32,659 nucleotides of DNA, taken from positions 1 to 32,659 of the forward strand of contig CAYFJE010000004.1 of assembly GCA_964343345.1 (NCBI GenBank), given 5' to 3'. Position numbers and translations under genes: made by a program. Below, piece after piece: positions 23,911 through 31,175 of the stretch. The DNA is from UBA6624 sp964343345 [NCBI: uncultured bacterium]. GTDB taxonomy: Bacteria > UBP7 > UBA6624. Every line of letters begins with the position of its first letter. Position 1 is the stretch's first letter. The notes beneath the pieces are model-generated. The model searched no databases. It saw nothing but the letters and a program-made list of their open reading frames with translations, and had not been told where the DNA came from.

Positions 23911-24689
23911 TATTTTCTATCGTATCTTTCCTTTGCAATAATAGGTCTTGCTAACTCTTTAAAAATATTCCATCCTTCAATAATTTTTTTTTCAAGTTTC
24001 ACATTGTAGCAATCAAGATATTTTTCTGCTGTTTGTTCATTTACTCCTGAAGAGACGATGATTGATCTCTTAACTTCTTGAATATTTTTTTTACCCCAAA
24101 GGTAAGAGAGATTTAGTTTTTTGTCTATTTCGTGTTTGTTTTTTTCTGCATTCGAATTTCGTTTCACACACCAAAATGCATAAGGTATAGATGTGCCGGT
24201 TATTTGATTCCAAATTAAACCAAGGTCTTCAAAAAATGCATATTTGCCATTTTGATGCCATCTTAAAGCTTTGTCTCCTATGCAAAGAACTGATTCTGAA
24301 GGTCGTGGATCTTCAGGGTTTATCAAATTCGGCTCTTTTCCAAATTTTTCTTTCCAAATAATTTTCAACAGAAGAGGGCTAGTAACACCATTTGAAAGAT
24401 TCCTTATATTACATTCAGACAATTCGTTCCAAGGCCTATCGCTAAATACACCAACACTCATAACAGGCCCAGAAGAAGATATGCCCCAGTTTTCTAATGG
24501 CAATGCTTTTGGATTAGAGATTATTGCACCTGTAGAAAGAAGCCCATTGTCAAATTTTTCTTCTCGCCAATCTTTTTCTATTTGAATTGGAGGTTTCGTA
24601 AAAAATTCAAAATCATGATTGATTTTGTTTCTTTCCAAAGCGAGGGTTAAAGGGTATCTGTTCCCAAATCCAACAAGGCTTGTTTTCAT
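23910..24689 (-). CDS. mqnA: Chorismate dehydratase
   Basis: About 259 aa from ATG 24689. Dehydrates chorismate to 3-enolpyruvylbenzoate, the entry to the futalosine pathway. It has the periplasmic-binding-protein-like fold of MqnA/MqnD. Motifs: VGFGNRYPLTLAL (family N-x-x-P), LLSTGAIISNP (family vDaaliss), SVGVFSDRPW, VTSPLLLKIIWKEKFG, SVLCIGDKALRW and EDLGLIWNQITGTSIPYAFWCV (family yDLGxxWxxxTGLPfvfAxw). The open frame extends to 24746, but ATG 24689 gives the family N terminus and lies exactly 7 nt after TATAAT. Divergent from the Sel1 gene across an inverted repeat. Confidence 0.88.
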   Translation of the reverse strand: MKTSLVGFGNRYPLTLALERNKINHDFEFFTKPPIQIEKDWREEKFDNGLLSTGAIISNPKALPLENWGISSSGPVMSVGVFSDRPWNELSECNIRNLSNGVTSPLLLKIIWKEKFGKEPNLINPEDPRPSESVLCIGDKALRWHQNGKYAFFEDLGLIWNQITGTSIPYAFWCVKRNSNAEKNKHEIDKKLNLSYLWGKKNIQEVKRSIIVSSGVNEQTAEKYLDCYNVKLEKKIIEGWNIFKELARPIIAKERYDRK

Positions 24690-24692
24690 AAG

Positions 24693-24721
24693 TTGTATTA
24701 TATTTTTTCTATGTCTAGAAT
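24693..24721 (+). promoter_or_regulatory. Promoter of the Sel1-YbjQ operon
   Basis: -35-like TTGTAT (24693-24698), 17-bp spacer, -10 TAGAAT (24716-24721), then 10 nt to ATG 24732. An overlapping TATAGA (24721-24726) is an alternative -10. Either choice leaves a leader of only a few nt. The -10 lies inside the inverted repeat. Confidence 0.5.
24697..24702 (-). promoter_or_regulatory. -10 box of mqnA-mqnC, leaderless layout
   Basis: Minus-strand consensus TATAAT ending exactly 7 nt before the mqnA ATG (24689). The upstream -35 position falls inside the inverted repeat at 24708-24732, so a bound regulator would block this promoter. It overlaps the -35 of the divergent Sel1 promoter. Confidence 0.6.
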
Positions 24722-24732
24722 ATAGACATAGA
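24708..24732. promoter_or_regulatory. Perfect 10-bp inverted repeat, candidate operator
   Basis: TCTATGTCTA (24708-24717), 5-bp spacer GAATA, TAGACATAGA (24723-24732): a perfect dyad. It sits between the divergent mqnA and Sel1-protein genes and covers the -10 of one promoter and the -35 zone of the other. Size and position fit a dimeric repressor or activator site controlling both directions. The regulator is not identified. Confidence 0.55.
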
Positions 24733-25370
24733 TGAACAGAAAACATGCTCTTTTTTTAAAAACAAAAGCCTCTAGTGGTTGTCTTGAATCTCAAGTTAAA
24801 TTAGGCAAAGCATTTTTGTTTTCAGAGGGTTTTTCTCAAAGTATTCAAGATGCTGAACATTGGTTAAGAAAGGCTTTTGAAGGAGGAAGTCTTGATGGAG
24901 CTTACGAACTAGCAATGTTGTTGAAAAGGTCTATTGAAAATGATGAAAGGCAAAAAGAAGCCTTTTCAATTCTTTACCATTCTGCAAGTTTGGGACATGT
25001 TAAAAGTCAAAGAAGGTTAGCGAGGTGTTTTTTGAACGGATCTGGAACAAAGAAAGACAAGTCAGAAGCAGCTTGGTGGTTTTTTATTTCTGGACTTTTG
25101 GGAGATGGGGATTCAAGATTTATGCTTGGTCGCATGTTTGAACTCGGTCAAGGTGTGGGTGTGGATGTTGAAGAGTCAATTTACTGGTACGAGCTTGCTG
25201 CTGAGGATGGAGATGTTGATGCTCAATTTCTCCTTGGAAAGATATTTTTTCAAAGAGGTTTTTTTTCAGATGCCGAAAAATGGTTAAAGCTGGCAAGAAG
25301 AGCTGGCGATAGAGAGGCTGCAAAAGAGTTAGCAAAAATTAAAAAAATTGAAGGAGGAAACGTTTTATGA
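24732..25370 (+). CDS. Sel1-repeat (TPR-like) protein
   Basis: 212 aa made of helix pairs with the Sel1 consensus. Recognisable units: SQVKLGKAFLFSEGFSQSIQ, DAEHWLRKAFEGGSLDGAYELA, SFL-type AFSILYHSASLGHVKSQRRLA, AAWWFFISGLLGDGDSRFMLG, ESIYWYELAAEDGDVDAQFLLG and DAEKWLKLARRAGDREAAKEL. That makes about five repeats. There is no signal peptide, so it is probably a cytosolic scaffold; partners are unknown. It overlaps the YbjQ-type gene by 4 nt (ATGA), and a good GGAGG lies before that start, so the pair is coupled. Expression is probably opposed to or shared with mqnA through the common operator. Confidence 0.85.
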   Translation: MNRKHALFLKTKASSGCLESQVKLGKAFLFSEGFSQSIQDAEHWLRKAFEGGSLDGAYELAMLLKRSIENDERQKEAFSILYHSASLGHVKSQRRLARCFLNGSGTKKDKSEAAWWFFISGLLGDGDSRFMLGRMFELGQGVGVDVEESIYWYELAAEDGDVDAQFLLGKIFFQRGFFSDAEKWLKLARRAGDREAAKELAKIKKIEGGNVL

Positions 25371-25687
25371 AGGTTTCAAACATTGAGTCAATACCAGGTT
25401 ATGAAATAAAAGAAGTTTTAGGTTTGGTTGAAGGTTCTACAGTTAGGGCAAAACATATAGGTAAAGACATTATGGCAGGATTTAAGTCAATGGTTGGGGG
25501 AGAGATGAAAGAATATACAGAACTTTTAAATGAATCCAGACAAGAGGCAGTTAAAAGAATGACTACGAGAGCAGAAGCCTTAGGTGGAAATGCTGTTTTG
25601 AACGTAAGGTTTTCAACTTCAAGTGTTGCACAAGGTGCTGCTGAATTGTTTGCATATGGGACAGCTGCGGTTATACAGAAAAAATAG
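25367..25687 (+). CDS. YbjQ/UPF0145 family protein
   Basis: 106 aa, normal family length. Matches the YbjQ pattern: IPGYEIKEVLGLVEGSTVRAKHIGKDI, FKSMVGGEMKEYTELL (family ivGGrsxxYexxl), RQEAVKRMTTRAEALGGNAVLNVRF (family AreeAlxxmxxxAxxlGANAVvgvrf) and ELFAYGTAAVI at the end. YbjQ proteins form pentamers; a metal-binding role has been proposed from structure but no biochemical role is established. It has a clear ribosome binding site (GGAGG about 25351-25355). A membrane-anchored paralogue follows 5 nt later. Confidence 0.85.
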   Translation: MKVSNIESIPGYEIKEVLGLVEGSTVRAKHIGKDIMAGFKSMVGGEMKEYTELLNESRQEAVKRMTTRAEALGGNAVLNVRFSTSSVAQGAAELFAYGTAAVIQKK

Positions 25688-25692
25688 GAATA

Positions 25693-26169
25693 ATGGAAAT
25701 ACTTTTTCAAATTCTTGGGCAATTCTTTTGGCTGGTTGTTGTTTTTGGCTGTTGGTTTTTCTCAAAAAGAAATGATAACAGGATGTTGGCTTATCTCAGG
25801 AAAGAGGAGCCAAAGTACGCTGATATTCAAATTTTAAATACAAAAGAAATGCCAAAAAACCTAGATGCAATCGACTCTTCTTTATGTACAACCCAGGTTG
25901 TTCTTGCTGTTGATCCAGGAAAGCGGTTTGTTGCCTGGATATTGACAATGGTTGGAGGGAATATTGACGTTTACCAGAAAATGTTGCATTTAGCAAGGCG
26001 CAAAGCAAAGCTCAACATTCGGAAACAGGCAAGGCAAAATGGGGCAAATTTGGTTTTAAAGTACAGCGTTGAAACCTCAAACGTTTTTGCTGGAAGTGGA
26101 AACAGTGAAGACGGTTCTTCAGGTGCTGTTGAGGTTTTTGCATATGGGACTGCTGTAAAGCAAGGTTAA
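25693..26169 (+). CDS. Membrane-anchored YbjQ-like protein
   Basis: 158 aa. One N-terminal span, FQILGQFFWLVVVFGCWFF, then a basic stretch and a divergent YbjQ domain: FVAWILTMVGGNIDVYQKML, ARRKAKLNIRKQARQNGANLVLKYSVETSNV and GAVEVFAYGTAVK. The GANLVLKY and FAYGTAVK parts align with the soluble YbjQ-type protein just upstream (GGNAVLNVRF, FAYGTAAV). The domain has about 20 extra residues between the two parts (a Ser/Gly-rich insert). The pair may form mixed oligomers tethered to the membrane; that is inference. Confidence 0.7.
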   Translation: MEILFQILGQFFWLVVVFGCWFFSKRNDNRMLAYLRKEEPKYADIQILNTKEMPKNLDAIDSSLCTTQVVLAVDPGKRFVAWILTMVGGNIDVYQKMLHLARRKAKLNIRKQARQNGANLVLKYSVETSNVFAGSGNSEDGSSGAVEVFAYGTAVKQG

Positions 26170-26212
26170 GCATTTTTTTTCCGACCAGTTACATCTTTAT
26201 CCATCCTTCAAC

Positions 26213-26220
26213 TATAGAAT
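26213..26220 (+). promoter_or_regulatory. -10 box of the SOUP-protein gene, leaderless layout
   Basis: TATAGAAT. The TAGAAT hexamer (26215-26220) ends exactly 7 nt before ATG 26228. A TTACAT at 26189-26194 could serve as -35, 18 bp from TATAGA. No ribosome binding site precedes the ATG. Confidence 0.5.
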
Positions 26221-26227
26221 CAAATAA

Positions 26228-26779
26228 ATGATTTTATTGTTAGGGATGGTTTTTTCAATGAGTTTAGATACTGGGATCAAAGAGCCAAAATATGTAGTTT
26301 TAGAGAAAGAAAGAAATATAGAGATAAGGGAATATTCCGAATACGTAATTGCGAGAACGTCAGTTGTCAAAGATGATAAAAAGACAGACAATGGGATGTT
26401 CATGATTCTTGCGAATTATATTTTTGGGGGCAATCAAAAAAAAGAGAGCATAGCGATGACGGCTCCGGTTATCACAACAGAGAATGACAATTCTTATGAC
26501 ATGATTTTTTTTATGCTCGATGTTGATGACACTAATGAGTTGCCGAGCCCAAATAGCAAGAATGTTCATTTGGAAAAGATGAATTTGGAAAAAGTTGTTG
26601 CCATTAGGTTTGGATGGTGGGCTACAAAATGGAGCATAAATAGGAATAGAGCAATGCTGGAGCGTTACATTGAGAAAAACAATCTTGAAGTTGTTTCTGA
26701 AATGATGGTTGCTCAATACAACTCACCCTGGGATTGGCCATTTTTAAGAAGGAATGATATCATTTTCCAAATTAAATAA
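26228..26779 (+). CDS. SOUP/HBP-family haem-binding protein
   Basis: 183 aa. Short hydrophobic N terminus MILLLGMVFSMSLD, possibly an export signal. The SOUP core is clear: EPKYVVLEKERNIEIREYSEYVIART (family epxYevlxxxxxyEiReYxpyxva), NGMFMILANYIFGGNQKKESIAMTAPVI (family gFxxLaxYifGxNxxxxkiaMTaPV), then a cluster ending with AIRFGWWATKW (family vrFsGxat) and YNSPWDWPFLRRNDIIF (family YNpPwtxpxlRRNEV). Family members bind haem or tetrapyrroles; the role in bacteria is unsettled. It has its own promoter and a 12-nt gap to the methyltransferase. Confidence 0.88.
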   Translation: MILLLGMVFSMSLDTGIKEPKYVVLEKERNIEIREYSEYVIARTSVVKDDKKTDNGMFMILANYIFGGNQKKESIAMTAPVITTENDNSYDMIFFMLDVDDTNELPSPNSKNVHLEKMNLEKVVAIRFGWWATKWSINRNRAMLERYIEKNNLEVVSEMMVAQYNSPWDWPFLRRNDIIFQIK

Positions 26780-26790
26780 ATTTAATTCAA

Positions 26791-27435
26791 ATGAAATCAA
26801 ACAAAAAACCTAATTTGCACAGAGACACAGAAAGTGCGACAAGTTTTTTTGGAAAATGGGCTGAATCTGGAAAAGATGCCGGGATGGAAGAACATCATTC
26901 TGAATCTGTAAATTTCATGATTGATAAAATTTCAAAAAATTCAAATAGTGGTTTTAATTTTATTGATGCTGGGTGTGGTAATGGCTGGGTTGTCAGAAAG
27001 ATGAAAGAACACTCTTCCTGTGAATATTCTTCAGGTGTTGACGGTGCAATGCAGATGATAGACAAGGCAAGGAACATTGATCCTGAAGGTGATTATTTTT
27101 ACAGTGATTTGCTTGAATGGAAGCCAAACAAAAAATATGACTTTGTTCATTCCATGGAGGTTTTTTATTATTTTAGAGATGTATCCAAGATTTTAGGAAA
27201 AATACACAAAGAATGGCTTTGTGAAAATGGTAAGTTGATTTTTGGGATTGATCACTATAGCGAAAATAAAACATCTTTGAATTGGCCTGAAAAATGTGGT
27301 GTTTTTATGAATACATTATCCATAAAGGAATGGAAAAAATTGCTATCAGATACTGGTTTTAGAAATATAAATTATTGGCAAGTTGGCCAAAAGAATGACT
27401 GGCTCGGAACATTGGTTTTTTATGCAGAAAAATAA
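26791..27435 (+). CDS. Class I SAM-dependent methyltransferase
   Basis: 214 aa. SAM-binding motif I is NFIDAGCGNGWVVRKM, the acidic post-I residue is in SSGVDGAMQMIDKAR, and motif IV is YDFVHSMEVFYYFRD with the following helix HKEWLCENGKLIFGIDHY. It belongs to the UbiE/MenG-like small-molecule methyltransferase group (PF08241/13649 type). The N-terminal ATSFFGKWAESGKDAGMEEHHSESV is also seen in methyltransferases acting on small metabolites. The substrate is unknown. It is not a clear MenG, although menaquinone genes lie nearby. Probably co-transcribed with the SOUP gene. Confidence 0.8.
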   Translation: MKSNKKPNLHRDTESATSFFGKWAESGKDAGMEEHHSESVNFMIDKISKNSNSGFNFIDAGCGNGWVVRKMKEHSSCEYSSGVDGAMQMIDKARNIDPEGDYFYSDLLEWKPNKKYDFVHSMEVFYYFRDVSKILGKIHKEWLCENGKLIFGIDHYSENKTSLNWPEKCGVFMNTLSIKEWKKLLSDTGFRNINYWQVGQKNDWLGTLVFYAEK

Positions 27436-27445
27436 TCACTACTTT

Positions 27446-27474
27446 TTGGTAGAGGGTGATTTGTTGTATTAATA
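27446..27474 (+). promoter_or_regulatory. Possible promoter of the class IV aminotransferase gene
   Basis: TTGGTA (27446-27451), 17-bp spacer, TTAATA (27469-27474), then 7 nt to ATG 27482. It copies the leaderless spacing of other genes here, but the -10 is a poor match. Confidence 0.3.
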
Positions 27475-27481
27475 TAAAAAT

Positions 27482-28399
27482 ATGCAAAACAATACTCATT
27501 CCTATATTGAAGATCCACGAAATAAAAACATAAAAATTTATATAAATGGTGAGATTCATCATAGGGCTAATGCAAAAATCTCTGTTTTTGATAGTGGGTT
27601 TTTGTTGGGTGACGGAGTATGGGAAGGTATTCGCTTACACAATGGAAATCTATGTTTTTTGAATGAGCATCTTGCAAGGCTTCATGATGGGGCAAAGCAA
27701 ATAAATATAAAAATTCCATACTCAAAAGGGCAATTAAGCGAAATTATTTACGATGTTGTTGAAAAAAACAATATGGATTCAGGAGTGCATATTCGAGTCA
27801 TTGTTTCAAGAGGGGAAAAAATAACCCCTTATCAACATCCTGGCTCAAATCTTGGACCAATAAGCCTCGTTATTATTCCAGAATACAAAATAGCAAACAA
27901 AACAATTAACAAACACGGGATTAGTTTAGCTTCTGTAAGCACTGTAAGGGGGACTGGTTTTAATCAGGATCCAAAAATCAACTCATTAAGCAAGTTCAAC
28001 TGTATCGCAGGTTGTCTTCAGGCTATTGAGAAAAATGTAGATGAGGGGTTGATGCTGGATGTCAATGGTTACGTTTCAACCTGCAACTCTACGAATTTTT
28101 TTATAGTCAAAAATAATCAAGTAATCACTTCAAAAGGAGAATATTGCCTAAATGGAGTAACTCGAAAGAATATTATTGAAATATGCAGGGAAGAAGGTGT
28201 CGAGGTCCTAGAGAGAAATTTCAGACTGGAGGAAACATATGATGCCGATGAGTCTTTCGTTACTGGAACATTTGCAGGAGTTATTCCTGTTGTTGATATT
28301 GATAACAATATTATCGGAGATGGTAAAAGAGGTTCCGTTACAAAGTCCCTTTTTGATTTTTATAAGAAAAAAATAGACAGACTGTATCCAAGACAATGA
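27482..28399 (+). CDS. Class IV (branched-chain-type) aminotransferase with altered PLP site
   Basis: 305 aa. Fold type IV layout: IYINGEIHHRANAKISVFDSGFLLGDGVWEGIR (as a region; family DrGfxxGdgvfEgir), LNEHLARL, HIRVIVSRG, EGLMLDVNGYVSTCNSTNFF, YCLNGVTRKNIIEIC, and DESFVTGTFAGVIPV. Normal relatives have V-x-EGxxxN where this has VSTCNSTNF, so the Glu contacting the PLP ring nitrogen is T200. The Schiff-base Lys is also not obvious: K165 or K171 in PKINSLSKFNC, with an ungapped alignment to D-amino acid aminotransferase putting N167 there. I recall this TCNST signature from a distinct widespread subfamily. It overlaps a sulfotransferase-like gene by 4 nt. Confidence 0.8.
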   Translation: MQNNTHSYIEDPRNKNIKIYINGEIHHRANAKISVFDSGFLLGDGVWEGIRLHNGNLCFLNEHLARLHDGAKQINIKIPYSKGQLSEIIYDVVEKNNMDSGVHIRVIVSRGEKITPYQHPGSNLGPISLVIIPEYKIANKTINKHGISLASVSTVRGTGFNQDPKINSLSKFNCIAGCLQAIEKNVDEGLMLDVNGYVSTCNSTNFFIVKNNQVITSKGEYCLNGVTRKNIIEICREEGVEVLERNFRLEETYDADESFVTGTFAGVIPVVDIDNNIIGDGKRGSVTKSLFDFYKKKIDRLYPRQ

Positions 28400-29127
28400 G
28401 TGGTAAAAAAATAATTGGGATGTGGTCTGGACCTCGAAATATTTCAACTGCACTTATGAGATCTTTTGAGAATAGGGTTGATACAACTGTTACAGATGAG
28501 CCTTTTTATGCTTTTTTCTTACGGGAAACAGGAACAAGGCATCCGATGCACCAAGAAATAATTGATTCATATGACACTTCTTGGAGCAATGTGGCTAATG
28601 TGTTAACAGGGCCAATTCCAAATGATAAAGATGTATGGTATCAAAAGCTAATGACACATCATTGGGTCAACAAGAAACCCCTTAAATGGATTAGTAGCAT
28701 AGATAATTGTTTTCTAATCAGGAATCCAAAAAAGGTCATATTATCTTATTCGAAAATCCATGATGAGATTAACCCTGAGCTATTAGGTTTGCCTCAGCAA
28801 CTCCATATATTTAATTATGCAAAGGAGCAAGGTAAAAAGACTCCAATAGTGATTGATTCAGGAGATATATTAAAAAACCCTAAATCAATGTTGGGGAAAT
28901 TATGTGATTTCCTGGGAATTCAATTTTCAAACAGGATGCTAAAGTGGCCAAAAGGATTTCGTGATTCGGATGGAATCTGGAAGGAGCATTGGTATGGCAA
29001 TGTAATCAAAACAACTTCTTTTTCCAAGCCTTCTATAAGACAAGAAGAGTTTCCGGATAAATTTTTAGACCTGCTAGATGAATGCATGCATTATTACATA
29101 ATGCTGAAAAAATATAAAATTAATTAA
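28396..29127 (+). CDS. Sulfotransferase-like P-loop protein paired with the class IV aminotransferase
   Basis: 243 aa. The N-terminal GMWSGPRNISTALMRSFENR is the PAPS 5'-phosphosulfate-binding loop of sulfotransferases (family SGPRSGST), and FLIRNPKKVILSYSKIH supplies the Arg and Ser that bind the 3'-phosphate (family RdPxdvxxSyy). VTDEPFYAFFLRETG and VIDSGDILKNPKSML follow the family order. Its ATG overlaps the aminotransferase stop. From memory, plant branched-chain aminotransferase-like proteins (Arabidopsis At3g05190, At5g27410) join the two domains in one chain, which supports a shared pathway. Substrate unknown. It ends 1 bp before the convergent transporter gene. Confidence 0.8.
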   Translation: MSGKKIIGMWSGPRNISTALMRSFENRVDTTVTDEPFYAFFLRETGTRHPMHQEIIDSYDTSWSNVANVLTGPIPNDKDVWYQKLMTHHWVNKKPLKWISSIDNCFLIRNPKKVILSYSKIHDEINPELLGLPQQLHIFNYAKEQGKKTPIVIDSGDILKNPKSMLGKLCDFLGIQFSNRMLKWPKGFRDSDGIWKEHWYGNVIKTTSFSKPSIRQEEFPDKFLDLLDECMHYYIMLKKYKIN

Positions 29128-29128
29128 T

Positions 29129-29959
29129 CTATTTTCTCTGAACTGTCCAGACTCCAAAAAGAACTATCGGTAAAGCAAGCCAGAAACCCTCTTGCGGAAT
29201 TTGTTTGTACACAGCCATTGCAACTAATGCGGTTGTTGGAGGTTGTAGGTTTATGAAAACTGCGACTTGGCTTGGCTTTAAAAACTGCAGGGCTGTTGCC
29301 CATATGGAGTAAGCGACTATGCTTGTTAGGAATGCGATATGGAACAAACCGTACCATGCAAATGGTGTAATTGTAGAAAAGTTAGGTTTTTCACCCATTG
29401 AAAATATGGCTATAGCAATTGGTAAGCCAATTAGGAAGGATCTTGAAACAGTTTCTTTTGCGCCTATAGATTTCGATATTGGAGGTATCAGCGATGTATA
29501 TATTGCCCAACACACTACGCCCATGAGTATCGTTTTTTCGCCGTTGCCAAAAGTAGAAAGGCCACTGTTCCCAAGAATCCAATATGTTCCCAGAAAGGCT
29601 AAAACAAGTCCAAAAATACGAGAAAAAACAATTTTCTCTTCTTTCAGTATGAGTGAAATGATTAGGACAAAAACAGGAGTTGTAGCATAAAGAATTGATG
29701 CGTGTGCTGGAGGGGCCCCAAGAGACATCCCTTTGAGAAAAAATGCTTGATTTAGTGCGACTAAAATTCCACAAAAAATCATCCTTGGCATGAGTTTTTT
29801 TGGAATTGTCGAAAAGCCATTTTTATAAGTTCCAATCAGAAAAAATATAAAAACAGTAAGTGAAATCCTCAATCCGACCAATGCTGACCCTCCAAAAGAT
29901 TCACTGGATATTTTTGCAACATTGTAAGTGAGTGCAGTTATTGCTAAATGAAGTAGCAA
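29129..29959 (-). CDS. EamA/DMT-family transporter
   Basis: 276 aa from TTG 29959, with nine to ten hydrophobic spans in two EamA repeats. Repeat 1 has ALVGLRISLTVFIFF, GILVALNQAFFLKGMSLG and ILYATTPVFVLIISLIL followed by KEE; repeat 2 has ILMGVVCWAIYTSLIPPI, AYSIWATALQFLKPSQVAVF and NLQPPTTALVAM. These exporters carry amino acids, drugs or metabolites; the substrate is not predictable. The frame stays open upstream to about 30037, and the first span (SKVILLLLHLAITALTYNV) begins before the TTG, yet no ATG, GTG or TTG exists there. The true start may be an unusual codon such as CTG 30028. It follows mqnE in the same direction. Confidence 0.82.
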   Translation of the reverse strand: MLLHLAITALTYNVAKISSESFGGSALVGLRISLTVFIFFLIGTYKNGFSTIPKKLMPRMIFCGILVALNQAFFLKGMSLGAPPAHASILYATTPVFVLIISLILKEEKIVFSRIFGLVLAFLGTYWILGNSGLSTFGNGEKTILMGVVCWAIYTSLIPPISKSIGAKETVSRSFLIGLPIAIAIFSMGEKPNFSTITPFAWYGLFHIAFLTSIVAYSIWATALQFLKPSQVAVFINLQPPTTALVAMAVYKQIPQEGFWLALPIVLFGVWTVQRK

Positions 29960-30020
29960 TAAGAGGATAACTTTAGATTTTGAGAGATCAGAAATCTTGT
30001 TTTCTGTTGTTTGAATATTT

Positions 30021-31175
30021 TTATTCAGAGCTTTTTGCTAGCTCCATTAGTTTTTCTTTACTCGGAGCATTTCCGTAAATTGAATTTACAGGTATTGGTT
30101 CTCTGCCACTTTCTTTGAGTATCCTCATTAGGTTTGCTTGCGTGAATTCATTAGAAGAAAATCCCCCAGCTTCTTTTGCTATTTCTTCATCAAGGCTGGT
30201 TCCCCCAACATCATCAATGCCGTAATGAAGAAGAACTTGCGTCATTTTTGGTCCTTGATATGTCCAAAGTATTCTTATGTGTGGGAAATTGTCTAAATAT
30301 ATTCTGCTAATTGCACAAACCCTTGCATCATATTGTCCAGTTGTTGGGCCAACTTCATCTTGAAATTCTGTATTTTCTGGGAGAAATGCTAAAGGTATTA
30401 GTGCTAAAAATCCATTAGTTTTGTCTTGTGTTTTTCTTAACATATCAAGATGGTGAATGATTTCTTCTTTTGTCTCTATATGCCCATAGAGCATTGTCGC
30501 ATTGCTGTTCATTCCAACCTTATGCGTAATTTCGTGTATTTCAAGCCATTCTTCTGCAGTTTCTTTATTTCTTGCGATAATTTGTCTTGATCTTGGATGG
30601 AATATTTCTGCACCGCCTCCTGGAACTGAATCAAGGCCCCATTTTTTAAATTTAATCAACAACTCTTCAGCACTTATTTTGCATAATTTTGCTATATACC
30701 TAATTTCAATTGCTGTAAAACCCTGTATGAACATATGAGGCGCTTTTTTCTTGATTGTTTGTAAAAAGTCTTTGTAATAATCAAGTTTTAGCCTGGGGGT
30801 TATTCCTCCAACGATATGGATTTCCCAAATTCCATTTTTTACTGCCCAGTCAATCCTCTTTTTTAATTCTTTTTTATCAACTACATATGCTTCTTCGTGC
30901 ATTTTTTTTGGATTGAAGGGTCTTTTGAAGGCACATAAGCCGCAGTCAAGTATGCATTCGTTTGTGTGGTTGATATTTGAAGTATTGCCATAAAAGGATT
31001 TATTTCCCCATTTTTTTCTTCGAATGTAATCAGCCATAATCCCAAGTGCAGTTAAATCTCCTTCTTGCATGAGTTTTACCCCTTCCTCATAAGTTATTCT
31101 TTGTCCTGATCTTATTTTTTCCCAAGCCCAGTAATCAGGGTGGTTTTTTAACAGCATGTCGCCTGTTTCAGGCAT
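30021..31175 (-). CDS. mqnE: Aminofutalosine synthase (radical SAM)
   Basis: About 384 aa from ATG 31175. Joins 3-enolpyruvylbenzoate (MqnA product) with SAM to form aminofutalosine. Cluster C74-x3-C78-x2-C81 in NHTNECILDCGLCAFKR; further motifs are EIHIVGGITPRLKLDYY, QGFTAIEIRYIAKL, GLDSVPGGGAEIFHPRSR, TMLYGHIETKEE, LIPLAFLPENTEF and YGIDDVGGTSLDEEI. The PGGGAEIF and PLAFLPENT signatures separate it from MqnC. A longer reading from 31211 is possible, but ATG 31175 gives the normal N terminus and an 8-nt overlap with the ubiX-type gene, so it is preferred. Confidence 0.93.
   Translation of the reverse strand: MPETGDMLLKNHPDYWAWEKIRSGQRITYEEGVKLMQEGDLTALGIMADYIRRKKWGNKSFYGNTSNINHTNECILDCGLCAFKRPFNPKKMHEEAYVVDKKELKKRIDWAVKNGIWEIHIVGGITPRLKLDYYKDFLQTIKKKAPHMFIQGFTAIEIRYIAKLCKISAEELLIKFKKWGLDSVPGGGAEIFHPRSRQIIARNKETAEEWLEIHEITHKVGMNSNATMLYGHIETKEEIIHHLDMLRKTQDKTNGFLALIPLAFLPENTEFQDEVGPTTGQYDARVCAISRIYLDNFPHIRILWTYQGPKMTQVLLHYGIDDVGGTSLDEEIAKEAGGFSSNEFTQANLMRILKESGREPIPVNSIYGNAPSKEKLMELAKSSE

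Noticed and set aside
24690-24746. N-terminal extension of mqnA to 24746
   Set aside because: It adds 19 residues unlike the family, overlaps the divergent promoter and operator, and ATG 24689 has both a family-like N terminus and a -10 box at the typical 7-nt distance.
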